From assembly GCF_025148785.1 (NCBI RefSeq), contig NZ_CP102271.1:2544001-2608000 (forward strand): a stretch of DNA of 64,000 bases. Direction: 5' to 3'. The position numbers and the translations under genes were made by a program. Source of the stretch: Catenibacterium mitsuokai. Lineage in GTDB: Bacteria > Bacillota_I > Bacilli_A > Erysipelotrichales > Coprobacillaceae. The notes under the pieces are model-generated. The model ran no database searches, was not told the DNA's origin, and worked only from the letters and a program-made list of their open reading frames with translations. Shown here piece after piece: positions 51,792 through 61,616 of the stretch (the first letter of the stretch is position 1; each line of letters begins with the position of its first letter).

Positions 51792-53369
51792 TTAACGCAT
51801 ATACATATATCTAAAGCTATATGGGGCACCACAGAAATTACGAATCAAATCAGTGACACTCATATTAATTAAGTATCTCTGTCCCTGATGAACAACTGGA
51901 ATGAATGCATAATCACGCATTGCGACTCTTTCTGCATTTAAGAATGCATAGTAACGTTCATCTTGATCCTTTGCGTTCACTGCAGTTCTAAAGTAGTTAT
52001 TGAATTCATTATTCGCATAATGATTAATACCCTGGTTATTGACTGCAAGAGGGGCTAGATAATCATAAGCATCATTACATACACCCTTGATACGTAATAA
52101 AGAAAGTTCTGCCTGATTATAATCTACAGTATTTACTTCTTTTAAATACACCTTGATTTGTTTTGTTGCTTCAAGATCTTCTTTAATCTTACCCGCAATT
52201 GCCTTAGTTGCTGGATAATCATTTGTATAAGTTAAAGTAAATGTGAATTTCTTCAATTGGTATTCATTAAGAAGCTTGCTTAAAGTTTTCTTTGCTTCTT
52301 TCTTGTCATACTTTAATTTATATCGAGAAGCATCTCGAATAAACTGCTTATTAGAGTTGAAACAGATTCCCATAGGAAGTAATCCCTGTGCCTTATGACT
52401 TCCATCATGCAATACCTGTTTATTGTATTTCTTTCTTTCAAGTAATAAAGACATTGCTTCACGTACTCTTGCATCTGATAAATACTGATCCTTGAAATTA
52501 GGCACTAAATCCCAAATAACACTATCCGAATCTGCAGTACTTGAATCTTTACCATCATACTTCTTCGCATTTTCACCAGTCACTGCCGCAAAGTCAATCT
52601 TGCCTTCATCAAACATCTTGATCTTGTCTTCATTACTGATTCCAAAATACATATTCACAAGATCGATGTTTGTCTTCTTTGCGATATAACATGTCTTATT
52701 CTTCTTTAAAGTAATCTTATCTTTAGAGATAGAAGAGACCTTATATGTCCCACATGACAATAATGCCTTAGGAGAAGTTGCATACTGATCTCCCTGTGCT
52801 TCTACAAACTTCTGATTTAATGGGAAGAATACTGGCTGAGTCACTAAATCCATAAAACGTGATGTCTTATAAGCGAGGTTAACGACTAACTTCTTATCCT
52901 TCACATAAACCCCTAATGTATCTGCAGACTTTCTACCGTTGTAGATTTCATCTGCTCCTGCAATGGCTGCACCATAAGAGGTAAGAAGCTTAGATGCATC
53001 AGAACGCATAGATAAGGCTCTCTTCCATGCATATACAAAGTCTTCTGCAGTCACGGGATCCCCATTAGACCATTTCACATTCTTTCTAATTTCAAAGGTA
53101 TATGTTTTACCATCATCACTGACTTTCATGCTTTTCGCAATGGCAGGCTTTAACTTACTTTTCACATTATAAGCATATAAGCCATCACCAAAAGCCTGAA
53201 TCACATTCGTAGATGTTTCATCGATAGCCTTTGATGCATCAAGTGAAGTCACATAACCAGAATCCGCAAAATTAAATACCTTCTGTGCACCTGCATTATT
53301 CACAAATGAACAGCCTGTCATCATAGTTAATACAAGTGTAAGTGTAATTATTCTCTTAAATAAACTCAT
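51792..53369 (-). CDS. Oligopeptide ABC-type substrate-binding lipoprotein (OppA-like), orphan
   Basis: 525 residues. Lipoprotein signal RIITLTLVLTMMTGC (lipidated C near 20), then the SBP_bac_5 fold: FADSGYVTSLDASKAIDETST, DGKTYTFEIRKNVKWSNGDP and TAEDFVYAWKRAL. Such proteins capture peptides for an oligopeptide importer, but no permease or ATPase genes are nearby. It overlaps the DUF4422 stop codon, so it is translated as part of the glycan operon. It may have been recruited to bind a glycan- or wall-derived ligand (inference). Confidence 0.88.
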   Translation of the reverse strand: MSLFKRIITLTLVLTMMTGCSFVNNAGAQKVFNFADSGYVTSLDASKAIDETSTNVIQAFGDGLYAYNVKSKLKPAIAKSMKVSDDGKTYTFEIRKNVKWSNGDPVTAEDFVYAWKRALSMRSDASKLLTSYGAAIAGADEIYNGRKSADTLGVYVKDKKLVVNLAYKTSRFMDLVTQPVFFPLNQKFVEAQGDQYATSPKALLSCGTYKVSSISKDKITLKKNKTCYIAKKTNIDLVNMYFGISNEDKIKMFDEGKIDFAAVTGENAKKYDGKDSSTADSDSVIWDLVPNFKDQYLSDARVREAMSLLLERKKYNKQVLHDGSHKAQGLLPMGICFNSNKQFIRDASRYKLKYDKKEAKKTLSKLLNEYQLKKFTFTLTYTNDYPATKAIAGKIKEDLEATKQIKVYLKEVNTVDYNQAELSLLRIKGVCNDAYDYLAPLAVNNQGINHYANNEFNNYFRTAVNAKDQDERYYAFLNAERVAMRDYAFIPVVHQGQRYLINMSVTDLIRNFCGAPYSFRYMYMR

Positions 53370-54145
53370 TAGAAACTCTCTCCATACTTCTTATGCAAGA
53401 ACTTAGCCTTTAAAAATCCCATTCCCTTTTTAAACATGTTAATCTTTTCCATGTATACAAATGGCACTTCCTTACATGCATAGCCGTTCTCCATCATCCA
53501 TACATCTAATAATAATTCACTAATTCTACCTGGATAACGTGCATGGAAACTATTATATTCAGCATCTTCAAATCTCTTTGTCAATTCAAATAAAATACCG
53601 AATAACCATTCACAATAAGCATCAAAATATTCTTTCTTCATCACAAACATATTAAAAGCATGCATTGTCTTTTCTTTCATATGTTTATCAAAAGCTGGTA
53701 AATATTCTGGACACTTCTCTTCAATAATCTTTCTTGTTTCATCGAGTGGTTCTGGATAAAGTGTATGAACATAATGATCATAAATTGTTTCAATATAATA
53801 ATTACGTCTCTTAGTCACTAAGATATCATTGTCCTTTAATAATTCTTCTGCTTCCTTAGAAGTAAGAACACAATCAAATGGATCCTTTGTTTTCTTCTTA
53901 CCTCTAAAATGTCTACGATAATGTGCTAAACCTACATAATCTGCATCTAAATTCTTCCAAGCCCAATATAATCCTGTTAACTCACAGAACTGTGGGTTTA
54001 AAGAAGAAATATTATCACCTGTATTATCACGTGTATATCCAAGATCATCTTTACCTTCTGCACCTACCTGTACAGGAACATACATCTCATCATCAGGCAT
54101 ACGATACTTCTTATGTGTCGCAATAATAATCTTTACTGATGGCAT
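53369..54145 (-). CDS. DUF4422 (PF14393)-type glycosyltransferase-like protein
   Basis: 258 residues. Begins with VKIIIATHKKYRMPDDEMY and has the family landmarks ITGDNISSLN-like TGDNISSLNPQFCELTGLYWAWKN, DYVGLAHYRRHF, and FNMFVMKKEYFDAY. Members sit in capsule and O-antigen clusters and several act as glycosyltransferases. Start at 54145 because AAAGGAG lies eight bases upstream. Confidence 0.85.
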   Translation of the reverse strand: MPSVKIIIATHKKYRMPDDEMYVPVQVGAEGKDDLGYTRDNTGDNISSLNPQFCELTGLYWAWKNLDADYVGLAHYRRHFRGKKKTKDPFDCVLTSKEAEELLKDNDILVTKRRNYYIETIYDHYVHTLYPEPLDETRKIIEEKCPEYLPAFDKHMKEKTMHAFNMFVMKKEYFDAYCEWLFGILFELTKRFEDAEYNSFHARYPGRISELLLDVWMMENGYACKEVPFVYMEKINMFKKGMGFLKAKFLHKKYGESF

Positions 54146-54158
54146 ATTCATTACTCCT

Positions 54159-55604
54159 TTACATTGATCCTTCTTTTTTGAAAACAACCTGTACTGTCTT
54201 CAATAAGATATGAATATCAAGACTGAACTTCCAGTTCTTGATATATTCTTTATCTAATCTTGCGATTTCTTCAAAATCAGTGATGTTACTTCTACCACTT
54301 ACCTGCCACATACCTGTAATACCTGGCTTAAATGCAAGACGTGCTCTATGACGTAATTCATACTTATTCCATTCATCAAGAGTAGGAGGTCTAGTACCTA
54401 CTAAACTCATATCACCCTTTAATACATTAAAGAACTGAGGGAATTCATCAAGAGACCAGTCTCTAATAAAGTTACCCACACCCTTCTTAATAGTTCCATC
54501 GGCTTTCTTCTTACAGCCAATAATACGAGGGTCATATTCAAGCTTAAACATCATACCGTCCTTGACTCTATTCTGCGCCATAAGTTCTTTCTTACGCTCT
54601 TCAGCATCCATATACATACTTCTAAACTTATACATATTGAACACTTTACCATTTCTACCAACTCTCTTCTGTTTAAAGAAGATTGGTCCTGGAGACGCAA
54701 TAAAAATTGCAGGAGCTAAGAAAATTGTTAGAATGAGTGTAATTAAGCAGCCTACTAAACCACCTAAAATATCTAGTATTCTCTTGGCAATCCAGTCGTA
54801 TTCATTAATAGAGTTCATGCTGACAGTCAATACCTGGTTTTCACCCATTCTTTCAAACTGTTTACGATAACCCTTTAATGAGTTATATTCACTGATTTCT
54901 ACATGTACTGCAAGACCCATTTCAGCTAAGTCTTTAACTAAAGAAGTTGAGAAAACATCTTCTCTAGGAAGAATAACCAATGCCTCATCCATCCACTGTC
55001 TCAATACATAATCTATGACAGTATCCTGAGACGCAACAATAGACCAGCCATTTGATTTCTGGCCTTCCATATTCTTATCTAGAATCGCAAATCCAACACT
55101 CTGATATTCATCTAAACCAAATGTTTTCTTATTCTCTGTAATAGAATCAATATACTCAGACTCTGTAATCACAATCAATGACTTCTTATTATTCTTTCTT
55201 CTACGTCTTACAATTGGCTTCATAACACAATGCACAATATAAGTAAACATTGCATCAAATACACATGTAAAACCTAAAGTTAAACGTGATACATCATCCT
55301 TCTGCGCATAGAAAATATAAGCAGTAGATACAACCATTAATAATAACGATTTCTCTATTACCTTTATCATTTCTGTAACGTTATTACGCTTTAAAATATT
55401 CTTTAAAATATTAAAGAATATAATAATCAACATATCCAATAATGTCATAACTATAGCGATATTGACATACAATGATCTAGTATATAAATCAAGTATTCCA
55501 TGACGCATATAGTAAGCTAGAAAAATGGCTAGCTGTAAACAAATCAGGTCCGCAATTAAAAAGTCTAAATGCTTTGCCCATCCTCTTAGTTTCCTTTTAT
55601 ACAT
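54159..55604 (-). CDS. Polyprenyl glycosylphosphotransferase (WbaP/WcaJ type)
   Basis: 481 residues. Four N-terminal membrane helices (about 10-130), a CoA-binding_3-like domain (about 140-260), a re-entrant helix near 285, then the catalytic sugar-transferase domain: FFKQKRVGRNGKVFNMYKFRSM, RDWSLDEFPQFFNVLKGDMSLVGTRPP, FKPGITGMWQVSGRS. It starts each repeat by moving sugar 1-phosphate (commonly galactose or glucose) onto undecaprenyl phosphate. It is the first gene of the run that follows the promoter at 55660-55700. Confidence 0.93.
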   Translation of the reverse strand: MYKRKLRGWAKHLDFLIADLICLQLAIFLAYYMRHGILDLYTRSLYVNIAIVMTLLDMLIIIFFNILKNILKRNNVTEMIKVIEKSLLLMVVSTAYIFYAQKDDVSRLTLGFTCVFDAMFTYIVHCVMKPIVRRRRKNNKKSLIVITESEYIDSITENKKTFGLDEYQSVGFAILDKNMEGQKSNGWSIVASQDTVIDYVLRQWMDEALVILPREDVFSTSLVKDLAEMGLAVHVEISEYNSLKGYRKQFERMGENQVLTVSMNSINEYDWIAKRILDILGGLVGCLITLILTIFLAPAIFIASPGPIFFKQKRVGRNGKVFNMYKFRSMYMDAEERKKELMAQNRVKDGMMFKLEYDPRIIGCKKKADGTIKKGVGNFIRDWSLDEFPQFFNVLKGDMSLVGTRPPTLDEWNKYELRHRARLAFKPGITGMWQVSGRSNITDFEEIARLDKEYIKNWKFSLDIHILLKTVQVVFKKEGSM

Positions 55605-55657
55605 CTTATATTCACATCCTTATTGTTAAGTTCGTACTAAGTTAACTATACCACAAA

Positions 55658-55707
55658 ATGGCCTGTAATTCACTCATTGCCGTTATTATACCTTATTACA
55701 AGGCCAT
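55658..55707. promoter_or_regulatory. Inverted repeat around the promoter of the glycan operon
   Basis: Plus-strand ATGGCCTGTAAT (55658-55669) and ATTACAAGGCCAT (55695-55707) are near-perfect inverted arms. On the minus strand they enclose TATAAT (rc at 55685-55690) and a second candidate -10, TATAGT with TGG before it, lies just past the downstream arm. Tandem TGTGTAATT pairs lie at 55711-55729. Confidence 0.45.
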
Positions 55708-55728
55708 CTATGTGTAATTTTTGTGTAA

Positions 55729-56769
55729 TTATGGTAATACTTTCTTTCCCACTCTTAATTTTCGAATGAATGCCGTTAAAATAATCGTAATAGGAATCAC
55801 AACAAGCGGCATACCTAAACGATAGATAATTGACTTTGTATAATTCGCAAGATGTAGGTATCTATTTAAGATTTCAATAATGTAATAATGCATTAAATAA
55901 ATAGGGAATGTATATTTCTTAATGAACTGTACAGATTTAGATATTTTAGTCTGCATGACTTTACTACTGATCTGTTTGATAAATAAGAAAACCGCACCAG
56001 AATACATCAAAATAGGGGCCTGCATTAAATTCTTATAGATCTGGCTTACACCACCTAATGCATAAGATTCAAAATAAGTACCTCCAAAATGCATTAAGAA
56101 ACCAGCCAAACCAGCTACATAAATAATACATCTTTGATTAGGTGTAAAATCCATCTTATGAATCAAATAACCCATAACTACAAAAATTGCATAACCACTT
56201 ACCACATTAATTCCTAAAGGCCACGCCATATCAATATGCATTGCAGAAAGAAGGAATGGAATAGTTCCATTAAAAATAAATCCAATGATGAATAAATATT
56301 TAAATAGCTCGATTCTTTTTTCTTCCGGAATAGATGCAAAAAGAGGAATAGATAAATAGATTCCAAACAATGGCATAAAGAACCAATAAATAGTCACAAA
56401 TTGATTATTAATAATACCATCTACTAGAACTCTTAAAGTTAAATCAGATGGTTTAAGTGTGTGTAAGAAAACAATATCAAATACTAGACCTACAAATGTC
56501 CAGAATAGAAATGGAATCACTGTCTTAGAAAAACGTTTCTTTAAAAAAGTCTTTGTATTATATCTCTTTTGATAATCCATCAATGTCACACTTGAAATCA
56601 TAAAGAATACAGGAACTGCAAAAATAAATACACTTTCAATTAAGTTCGCAGTAATCCAATATCTTGATTTATTAAATTCCCAGAAACATCCATTGGTATG
56701 TAGAAATACAACTGCAATTGCCGCAATAACATTCGCCAAATCGATATATTCTATCTTTTTCGTTTTCAT
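55729..56769 (-). CDS. Acyltransferase family 3 membrane protein
   Basis: 346 residues, about ten helices. N-terminal YIDLANVIAAIAVVFLHTNG carries the catalytic-type histidine region of OafA/WecH acyltransferases. It likely O-acetylates the polysaccharide or a lipid-linked intermediate. The start at 56769 follows GAGGGG. The gene overlaps the end of gtrA. Confidence 0.85.
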   Translation of the reverse strand: MKTKKIEYIDLANVIAAIAVVFLHTNGCFWEFNKSRYWITANLIESVFIFAVPVFFMISSVTLMDYQKRYNTKTFLKKRFSKTVIPFLFWTFVGLVFDIVFLHTLKPSDLTLRVLVDGIINNQFVTIYWFFMPLFGIYLSIPLFASIPEEKRIELFKYLFIIGFIFNGTIPFLLSAMHIDMAWPLGINVVSGYAIFVVMGYLIHKMDFTPNQRCIIYVAGLAGFLMHFGGTYFESYALGGVSQIYKNLMQAPILMYSGAVFLFIKQISSKVMQTKISKSVQFIKKYTFPIYLMHYYIIEILNRYLHLANYTKSIIYRLGMPLVVIPITIILTAFIRKLRVGKKVLP

Positions 56770-56783
56770 ATAAATACCCCTCA

Positions 56784-57242
56784 TTACTTCTTAAATACAA
56801 ATAGCTTACTAATTAAATAATTTCCAATAAGCACTAGAATCTGTGCTGAAACCTTTACACCAATACTATTCATACTTAATAACTTAATACCCACATATAA
56901 AATGACTTCTTCCATTAAAAGAGTTGCAACACGTCCCCCAAAGAAAGAAACCATTTCTTTAAGAATCCCATTCATATCTTCCGCATTACTATCAAATACC
57001 CAGATACGGTTTGTTATATACGCAAATAATACCGCTAATATCCAAGAGAAGATATTCGCAATCATTGGATCCATATGCATACCAATATCAAAGAATGCAT
57101 AAGAACCGATGCTAATAAAAGTCGTTAAACCACCAAAGAATAAATAGAGTAATACTTCTTTATATTTCTTATAAAATGGATTAAAGATACTTAAGATCTT
57201 CCACTCCATGATTCTATCAAATATATCTTTATCTTTTTTCAT
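56784..57242 (-). CDS. GtrA-family membrane protein
   Basis: 152 residues, four membrane helices, GtrA/DPMS fold: FFGGLTTFISIGSYAFFD, NIFSWILAVLFAYITNRIWVF and LISKLFVFKK. GtrA proteins act in flipping or handling polyprenyl-phosphate-linked sugars used for side-branch decoration. Start at 57242 behind GGAGG. It is followed at once by the acyltransferase, so both may modify the main chain. Confidence 0.85.
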   Translation of the reverse strand: MKKDKDIFDRIMEWKILSIFNPFYKKYKEVLLYLFFGGLTTFISIGSYAFFDIGMHMDPMIANIFSWILAVLFAYITNRIWVFDSNAEDMNGILKEMVSFFGGRVATLLMEEVILYVGIKLLSMNSIGVKVSAQILVLIGNYLISKLFVFKK

Positions 57243-57318
57243 AAAACCTCCATGATACACTCATACAGAATAAGTATACATCATATTGAGGTATTCTCCC
57301 AATTAAATTGTACTCTAC

Positions 57319-57347
57319 AAAAAAAGTTCCTCCTAAATAGGAGGAAC
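57319..57347 (-). terminator. Terminator of the L,D-transpeptidase gene
   Basis: GTTCCTCCT (57326-57334) with AGGAGGAAC (57339-57347), seven T residues on the minus strand. Confidence 0.88.
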
Positions 57348-57356
57348 CTAGAGATG

Positions 57357-58970
57357 TTAATAAATAATTACTTTAGTCTTCTTAGGAATGTTGTCATAAA
57401 TCCATTTCGCATGATCAACATCTAATCTTACACAGCCATGAGAGACTGCTGCATCCATCGCATTATCAATAATTTTCTTCGGAGTATTCTGTCTATCATA
57501 GATAACTGAATGGAATAAGTAGTTACCAGTAATCTGTGTATAATACCAGCATCTACCTCTTGAGCCTGTATTAAAGTATTTACCTTTAATACCCACATAA
57601 TAAGTACCACTTACAGTAGGGGTAGAAGGTTTACCAACACAGCACTTATAATACTGTACATCCTGCCAGTTGTTCTTACCGCCTTTAAAGATACCTACAC
57701 GATGTGCCGCTCTATCTACAAGTATAATATAGTTTGTAGGACTTGTTTCATTACGCACTAATCCACGCATCTTATCTAAAGCACTATAAACCATCACACC
57801 ATTAACTACTTCATAGTATCTGCCTTTACCATCGATCTGTGCAGAACCAGAATAATTCCAATCTAATACACCATGATTAATGTAGTAATAACTACCTGCA
57901 TGATAGGCTAAACCTGTATAGTTCCAATCAAGAACACCGCCTCTAATACAATACCATGTACCAAAGTACTGGAATAAATCAGTATAGTTCCAGTTTAGCT
58001 TACCATTTTCTACATAATACCAAGTACCATAGTATTTAGTTAGATTAGTGAAATTCCAATCTAACTGTCCATTCACAACCATATACCATGTACTATAATA
58101 CTTTGTTAAGCCTGTATAATCCCAATTGATTCTACCATGGTCTACATAATACCAAGTACCACAATGTTGTGTTAAACCTGTATAATTCCAATCAAGAACA
58201 CCATTCTTTACATAGTACCAAGTACCAAAGTAATAAGTGACATCATTGAATTTCCAGTCTAACTGTCCATTCACAACCATATACCATGTACTATAGTACT
58301 TTGTTAGACCTGTATAATTCCAATTAAGAATACCATTCTCAACATAGTACCATCTACCTTCATACTGAACTAAACCAGTATAATCAGTCTTTAGCTTACC
58401 TTTTTCTAATAAGAACCATGTCCCATCAACATATGTTAAACCATTCTTATTCGTATCAAGAGAGCCTTTACGAATGTAGTATAAAACACCATCTGTTTTA
58501 CATGCACCAGTATAGTTCCAGTTGATCTGACCTTTTTCAACATAGAAGTAGCCACCACAATGTTCTACTACACCTGTATAAGTCCAGTCAATCGTACCAT
58601 TCTCTACAAAGTACCATCCACCACAATGATAAATAACATCCCTTGTTTTTTCATTCAAGCGACCTTTATCAATATAATACCAAGTACCATCAATATAGAC
58701 TACATCAGTTAACTTTGTATCTACAGTCCCATTCTGTACATAATACTTTTCACCTTTGTATTCAGCTAGTCCTTTAAACTCTTTGTTTACTTTCCCATCT
58801 GAATAATAGACAAACTGATTATCTTCATACATAAGTCCTGACTTTGGTGTAATTACATCTTCTGTTGTTTCATCATCTAATGCATAAACAGAATGATTCA
58901 AAGCAAGAGGTACCTGAATAACCATAAAAGATAAAATCAAGCCTAATAACAACTTACTTAGTTTCTTCAT
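57357..58970 (-). CDS. Secreted L,D-transpeptidase (YkuD) with about 16 aromatic repeats
   Basis: 537 residues: signal peptide (LLLGLILSFMVIQVPLALNHSVYA), about 16 to 17 repeats of roughly 21-24 residues (consensus GTWYYVxNGxLDWNYTGL, about 45-385) and a C-terminal YkuD domain (about 395-537). The catalytic motif is SHGCVRLD with H511 and C513, and an upstream histidine in FHSVIYD. The enzyme links peptidoglycan stems in a beta-lactam-tolerant manner or attaches proteins. Own promoter and terminator. Confidence 0.92.
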   Translation of the reverse strand: MKKLSKLLLGLILSFMVIQVPLALNHSVYALDDETTEDVITPKSGLMYEDNQFVYYSDGKVNKEFKGLAEYKGEKYYVQNGTVDTKLTDVVYIDGTWYYIDKGRLNEKTRDVIYHCGGWYFVENGTIDWTYTGVVEHCGGYFYVEKGQINWNYTGACKTDGVLYYIRKGSLDTNKNGLTYVDGTWFLLEKGKLKTDYTGLVQYEGRWYYVENGILNWNYTGLTKYYSTWYMVVNGQLDWKFNDVTYYFGTWYYVKNGVLDWNYTGLTQHCGTWYYVDHGRINWDYTGLTKYYSTWYMVVNGQLDWNFTNLTKYYGTWYYVENGKLNWNYTDLFQYFGTWYCIRGGVLDWNYTGLAYHAGSYYYINHGVLDWNYSGSAQIDGKGRYYEVVNGVMVYSALDKMRGLVRNETSPTNYIILVDRAAHRVGIFKGGKNNWQDVQYYKCCVGKPSTPTVSGTYYVGIKGKYFNTGSRGRCWYYTQITGNYLFHSVIYDRQNTPKKIIDNAMDAAVSHGCVRLDVDHAKWIYDNIPKKTKVIIY

Positions 58971-59148
58971 GAAATGTCGCCTCCTTTCTTTAGAATAGGA
59001 TTATCATCCCATATTTATTTTACCCTTATAGTTCTTTATAATCAATTATTTGTATCAGATTGTATTTTTATTATATTTAATGTTTAAATACTTCTCTAAA
59101 CATATCCCTTTATCCACTTTTTTAGATAAATAATTCTTCTCATAAAAA

Positions 59149-59171
59149 ATATCCTCCTAATAGGAGGATAT
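59149..59171 (-). terminator. Terminator of the GH25 gene
   Basis: ATATCCTCC with GGAGGATAT around TAATA, T run on the minus strand. The gap 58971-59148 holds the transpeptidase promoter and nothing else I recognise. Confidence 0.8.
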
Positions 59172-59189
59172 CAATCATACTCATCATTT

Positions 59190-61616
59190 CTAAACACGTT
59201 TACCATTAACTACTTTATAGTAAGTTCCTTTATTGTTCACCTGGGCATAACCATTGAAGTTCCAGTTAACTTCACCATTTTCTACATAGAAGTAATTACC
59301 AGAATGATAAACAAGACCTTTATAGCTATAGTTGATACGTCCATCTCTTATATAATACCAAGTACCTGAATGTTGGAATAAGCCTGTGTGGTTCCAATCA
59401 AGCTTACCTTTCTTCACATAATACCAAGTACCATAATAATAAACGACATCAGTAAAATTCCAATCTACTTCACCATTTCTCACATAGTACCATGTTTCTC
59501 CATATTTCACTAAGTCCGTATAGCCCCAATTGATCTTACCATGATCCACATAATACCATCTCTTATTATAAAGAACTAAACTACAATAATCCCAGTTGAT
59601 CACACCATGATCCACATAGAACCATTCATTATTATAATAAATAAGTCCTGAATGACTATAATCTACAACACCCTTCTTAATATAGTACCAAGTACCATCT
59701 TCACTTTGTGCAAGTCCTGTATAATTCCAGGCAACCTCACCATTCTTCACACAATATTTTGTCTGATAGTACTGAACAACACCATTGTAGTTCCAATGAA
59801 TCATACCTTTATGAATATAGTACCAAGTGTTGTTGTAAAGAATTAAGTTGCTGTAATTCCAGTTTATTGAACCATTATCAAAATAATACCAGTTGTTCTT
59901 ATAGTAAGTTAATGCGGTATAATTTTCATCTACAATCCCCTTAGTGACATAGAGATAATTTCCACCATTCTCCACGACACCTGTATATTGTGGATTAATC
60001 ACACCATTCTCAATATAATAACGTTTACCATTATATTTATAAATACCAGTATAACTCTTATCTACCTGACCATTCTTAATATAGTAGTATTTTCCATCCT
60101 GTTCATAAAGGTCATTGAAATTATAATCTACCATACTATTTGAAACATAATACAAAGTACCATTTGATTCTACTAAGCCTCTATGATTCCATCGAATCAT
60201 ACTACGATCAACATAATAAATGGCTCCATTGTATTTAACTAGACTTGTATAGGTCCAGGTAATTTGTCCATTTTCTATATAATACCAATCACTGTTGAAA
60301 TAATAGAGACCGGTGAATCCCGTATCTACTTTTCCACCTTTTATATAATACCAGGTATCACCTGTATAGAATAAATCATTATATCCATAATCTATCTGAC
60401 TACTTGAGAAGTAATATTTAATGCCATTATATGCTGCTACATTATTATACTTCCAGGTAATCATGCTACTTTCTACATAATAGATATTGTTGTTGTATGA
60501 AACCGGGCCATTAAATGACCAATCCAATACACCTTTATTGATATAGAACCAGTTCTTATTGTAGTAATACAGGTCAGTAAAGTTCTTATTCACCTTACCT
60601 GCACTCAACATATACCAGTTCACACCTGCTTGGGTGAATCCAGTTTTAGATGTATCCACCTTACCATTCACAACCAGATAATCATTACCATTATAGGATG
60701 CAATACCATTATATGATTTATTGATCTGGTTATTTGTATAATAGTAAAGTCCGCCATTGACTTGATGTAATCCATCAGAATATTGAGGTTTATTCACATT
60801 AGATGGACCATTAAACGTCTTATACGCATAGTTCAAATCGACACGTCCTGAAATTCCAGGTACGCTACCAGTAGAAGAACATTGCCACATATCATAAGTA
60901 CCCGTATAAGTACAAGTACTGTTATATTGTGCAACCCACTTCGTCCAGGAAGAGAATCGACTGTCTGTTAAGTAATTCGTAAACCAATCCTTGCTGGCAT
61001 AAATACCTACTGTATATCCTTTTGCAGATAACTTATTGCAGAATGTTTCCGCAATATCACCAATGCCTGTCTTACTCACTTTATTACGCACTGCATATTC
61101 TTCTAAATCATAATAAACAGGATAGCTTAACTTCTTACCTTGTAATAAACGAATCGCATGATCTGCTTCACTAGAAGCCTTTGCGACAGTATCTGCATAA
61201 GAATACAAATACACACCATAAGGAATATTGTTTTCTACACATCCCTTTACATTCTCTTCCCATCTCTTGTCATCCTGAGATGTTTCATTTGTACCATATC
61301 CACATCGAATAATCGCATAATCAACACCTGATTGTTTTACTCTTTTCCAGTCAATCTTTTCATTATGGGTACTTACATCAATACCTTTTGCGATAGCTTT
61401 TGAATCCTTAGGCCAGGAAGAATCAACCGCTGAACGTGAAAAGAGACTCATAGAATGTCCTTCTCTAGTTTCTCCATCTGTATATCTAAAGCTATTCGCA
61501 ATATCATTCTTTTCATTATCACTGATATCTTCACTATAGGATGGTAGAGATGCATTACTTAAAACCATAAAACAAGATAAAATAATAACCCAAAACTTAA
61601 AAAATGTTTTCTTCAT
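59190..61616 (-). CDS. Secreted GH25 lysozyme (N-acetylmuramidase) with over 20 aromatic repeats
   Basis: 808 residues: signal peptide (to about 28), a GH25 barrel (about 76-268) with KGIDVSTHN (D80), VYYDLEEY (D170, E172) and GRVDLNYAY, then about 22 repeats of 21-24 residues of the same family as in the L,D-transpeptidase and GH53. It cuts the MurNAc-GlcNAc bond of peptidoglycan. The repeats should anchor it to the wall glycan; whether the glycan made next door is the ligand is untested. Confidence 0.92.
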   Translation of the reverse strand: MKKTFFKFWVIILSCFMVLSNASLPSYSEDISDNEKNDIANSFRYTDGETREGHSMSLFSRSAVDSSWPKDSKAIAKGIDVSTHNEKIDWKRVKQSGVDYAIIRCGYGTNETSQDDKRWEENVKGCVENNIPYGVYLYSYADTVAKASSEADHAIRLLQGKKLSYPVYYDLEEYAVRNKVSKTGIGDIAETFCNKLSAKGYTVGIYASKDWFTNYLTDSRFSSWTKWVAQYNSTCTYTGTYDMWQCSSTGSVPGISGRVDLNYAYKTFNGPSNVNKPQYSDGLHQVNGGLYYYTNNQINKSYNGIASYNGNDYLVVNGKVDTSKTGFTQAGVNWYMLSAGKVNKNFTDLYYYNKNWFYINKGVLDWSFNGPVSYNNNIYYVESSMITWKYNNVAAYNGIKYYFSSSQIDYGYNDLFYTGDTWYYIKGGKVDTGFTGLYYFNSDWYYIENGQITWTYTSLVKYNGAIYYVDRSMIRWNHRGLVESNGTLYYVSNSMVDYNFNDLYEQDGKYYYIKNGQVDKSYTGIYKYNGKRYYIENGVINPQYTGVVENGGNYLYVTKGIVDENYTALTYYKNNWYYFDNGSINWNYSNLILYNNTWYYIHKGMIHWNYNGVVQYYQTKYCVKNGEVAWNYTGLAQSEDGTWYYIKKGVVDYSHSGLIYYNNEWFYVDHGVINWDYCSLVLYNKRWYYVDHGKINWGYTDLVKYGETWYYVRNGEVDWNFTDVVYYYGTWYYVKKGKLDWNHTGLFQHSGTWYYIRDGRINYSYKGLVYHSGNYFYVENGEVNWNFNGYAQVNNKGTYYKVVNGKRV

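Noticed and set aside
57428-57610. Antiparallel and shifted frames over the repeat proteins (also at 59652, 59708, 48362, 50919)
   Set aside because: Shadows of strongly biased coding frames, no ribosome sites, no plausible products.
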